15,652 nucleotides of DNA, taken from positions 1 through 15,652 of the forward strand of contig CAJWAH010000013.1 of the NCBI GenBank assembly GCA_913020095.1, in the 5' to 3' direction. Source of the DNA: an uncultured Synechococcus sp. GTDB lineage: Bacteria > Cyanobacteriota > Cyanobacteriia > PCC-6307 > Cyanobiaceae. Made by a program: the position numbers and the translations under genes. The notes under the pieces are model-generated. The model was given only the letters and a program-made list of their open reading frames with translations. It was not told where the DNA came from and searched no databases. Positions 14,816-15,652 of this stretch are shown here, one piece after another. Positions within the stretch are counted from its first letter, which is position 1; each line of letters starts with the position of its first letter.

Positions 14816-15652
14816 TCAGGCCTCCTGAGCGCGGCGGACATAGAACGCCTCATCAGCCACCTGGGGCTGATCAAGGCCGTAGCCATAGGGGTTATTGAGC
14901 ACTGTTGGAACGTCGTCTTCGAAGTTCTCAGCCGGTGGAGGGGAGGGCAGCAGCCACTCCAGGCCAATGGCACCCCAAGGATTGGGCGGCGCCTTGGGAC
15001 CACGGGCCCAGGAGCTCACCATGTTGAGGATGAAGGGGATCGCAGCCACCCCCAGCAGGAAGGCGCCCACACTGGCGATCACATTCCAGATCGCGAATTC
15101 AGGGTCGTAGGAGGCCACCCGCCGCGGCATCCCCAGCAGACCAGCCCAATGCAGCGGCAACCAGTTCAGCGTGCAACCAATGAAGGTGAGGGCGAAGTGC
15201 AGCTTGCCCAAGCCCTCGTAATACATGTGGCCGGTGAACTTGGGAAACCAGTGATAAACAGCGGCGAACACACCCAGCACAATCGCGTTGAAGATCACGT
15301 AGTGGAAGTGGGCCACCACGAAATAGGTGTTGCCCACATGGATATCAATTGGAACGGTGCCGAGCATCACGCCGGTGATGCCAGCAAAAATGAAGTTCAC
15401 CAAGCCGCCAAGACAAAACAGCATTGGTGTGGTGAGCCGTAACTTGCCTCGCCACAACGTGGCTACCCAGGCAAACACCTTGACGCCGGTGGGCACCGCA
15501 ATCGTCATCGTGGTGAACATGAACAGGATGCGCATCCAGTTCGGTGTGCCCGTGTAAAACATGTGGTGGGCCCACACGATCAACGACAGAAACACAATCC
15601 CGAAGGAAGCCAACGCCACGAATTTGTAGCCAAACAATGGCTTGCGCGAATA
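14816..15652 (-). CDS. ctaD: Heme-copper oxidase subunit I, C-terminal part (cut by window edge)
   Basis: C-terminal 278 residues of subunit I; the 5' part lies beyond the window, and the visible frame begins inside YSRKPLFGYKF. Seen: CuB ligands in WAHHMF (fragment residues 29-30), the K-channel segment VPTGVKVFAW with Thr55 and Lys58, and AHFHYV holding the heme a3 and heme a ligands (His115, His117). The tail PNPWGAIGLEWLLPSPPP is typical. Four-electron reduction of O2 with proton pumping is expected. The residues just before TYFVVAHFHYV are Gly107-Asn108, where cytochrome c oxidases have His-Asp (Mg/Mn site near CuA). This suggests an ARTO-type enzyme whose subunit II lacks CuA (inference). 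First visible gene of the cluster; ctaC is presumably further upstream. Confidence 0.95.
   Translation of the reverse strand, partial: YSRKPLFGYKFVALASFGIVFLSLIVWAHHMFYTGTPNWMRILFMFTTMTIAVPTGVKVFAWVATLWRGKLRLTTPMLFCLGGLVNFIFAGITGVMLGTVPIDIHVGNTYFVVAHFHYVIFNAIVLGVFAAVYHWFPKFTGHMYYEGLGKLHFALTFIGCTLNWLPLHWAGLLGMPRRVASYDPEFAIWNVIASVGAFLLGVAAIPFILNMVSSWARGPKAPPNPWGAIGLEWLLPSPPPAENFEDDVPTVLNNPYGYGLDQPQVADEAFYVRRAQEA
14821..14826 (-). promoter_or_regulatory. Perfect Shine-Dalgarno for ctaE
   Basis: AGGAGG on the minus strand inside the last codons of ctaD, eight bases before the ctaE ATG at 14812. Perfect anti-SD match and ideal spacing; it confirms the ctaE start. Confidence 0.85.

Noticed and set aside
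1..15652. CRISPR arrays, tRNA or rRNA genes, insertion sequences, phage attachment sites
   Set aside because: No regularly spaced repeats, no tRNA- or rRNA-like stretch, no transposase motif and no terminal inverted repeats were seen; almost all bases are in protein-coding genes.

Overview
The window looks like a GC-rich picocyanobacterium of the Synechococcus/Cyanobium group. Reasons: the biotin genes run bioF, a BioH-replacing hydrolase, bioC, bioD, a set known from marine and freshwater picocyanobacteria; a cyanobacterial-type ctaD/ctaE terminal oxidase is present; there is a Ski2-like DSHCT helicase of the cyanobacterial/chloroplast type; and one HIP1 palindrome (GCGATCGC) is seen. This assignment rests on recalled family knowledge, not on a search.

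Layout. (1) Positions 19-2799, minus strand: a large Ski2-like RNA helicase. (2) Positions 2811-6075, plus strand: a tightly packed biotin operon, bioF, bioK-like hydrolase, bioC, bioD. It starts 11 bp from the helicase start codon, and bioC and bioD each overlap the gene before them. bioA is not in the window. (3) Positions 6058-15652, all minus strand and read from right to left: ctaD (cut by the window edge), ctaE, a GMC flavoprotein, a GH63 glycoside hydrolase, a second GMC flavoprotein, a two-domain VOC protein, a DoxX membrane protein, and a glucose-1-dehydrogenase-like SDR. Gaps are between -4 and 68 bp, so this looks like one long transcription unit of at least eight genes. It converges on bioD, and the two 3' ends overlap by 18 bp.

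How the genes may work together. Region 2 makes the pimeloyl moiety of biotin (BioC methylates the acyl carrier, the BioK-like esterase removes the methyl group) and then KAPA and dethiobiotin (BioF, BioD). Region 3 is the striking part: a terminal oxidase is followed directly by enzymes that could release a sugar from a glycoside (GH63) and oxidise it (two GMC flavoproteins and an NAD(P)-linked SDR), with DoxX as a second membrane component. None of the soluble proteins has a visible signal peptide, so an intracellular glycoside is the likelier substrate. The subunit I fragment lacks the usual His-Asp pair at the Mg/CuA interface, which fits an alternative respiratory terminal oxidase (ARTO) that may take electrons from quinol. 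The two GMC proteins are not equivalent: one keeps the His/Asn active-site pair and carries a four-cysteine motif, while the other has lost both catalytic residues and the cysteines. I therefore propose, as inference, a sugar-oxidation module wired to a terminal oxidase. The substrate is unknown.
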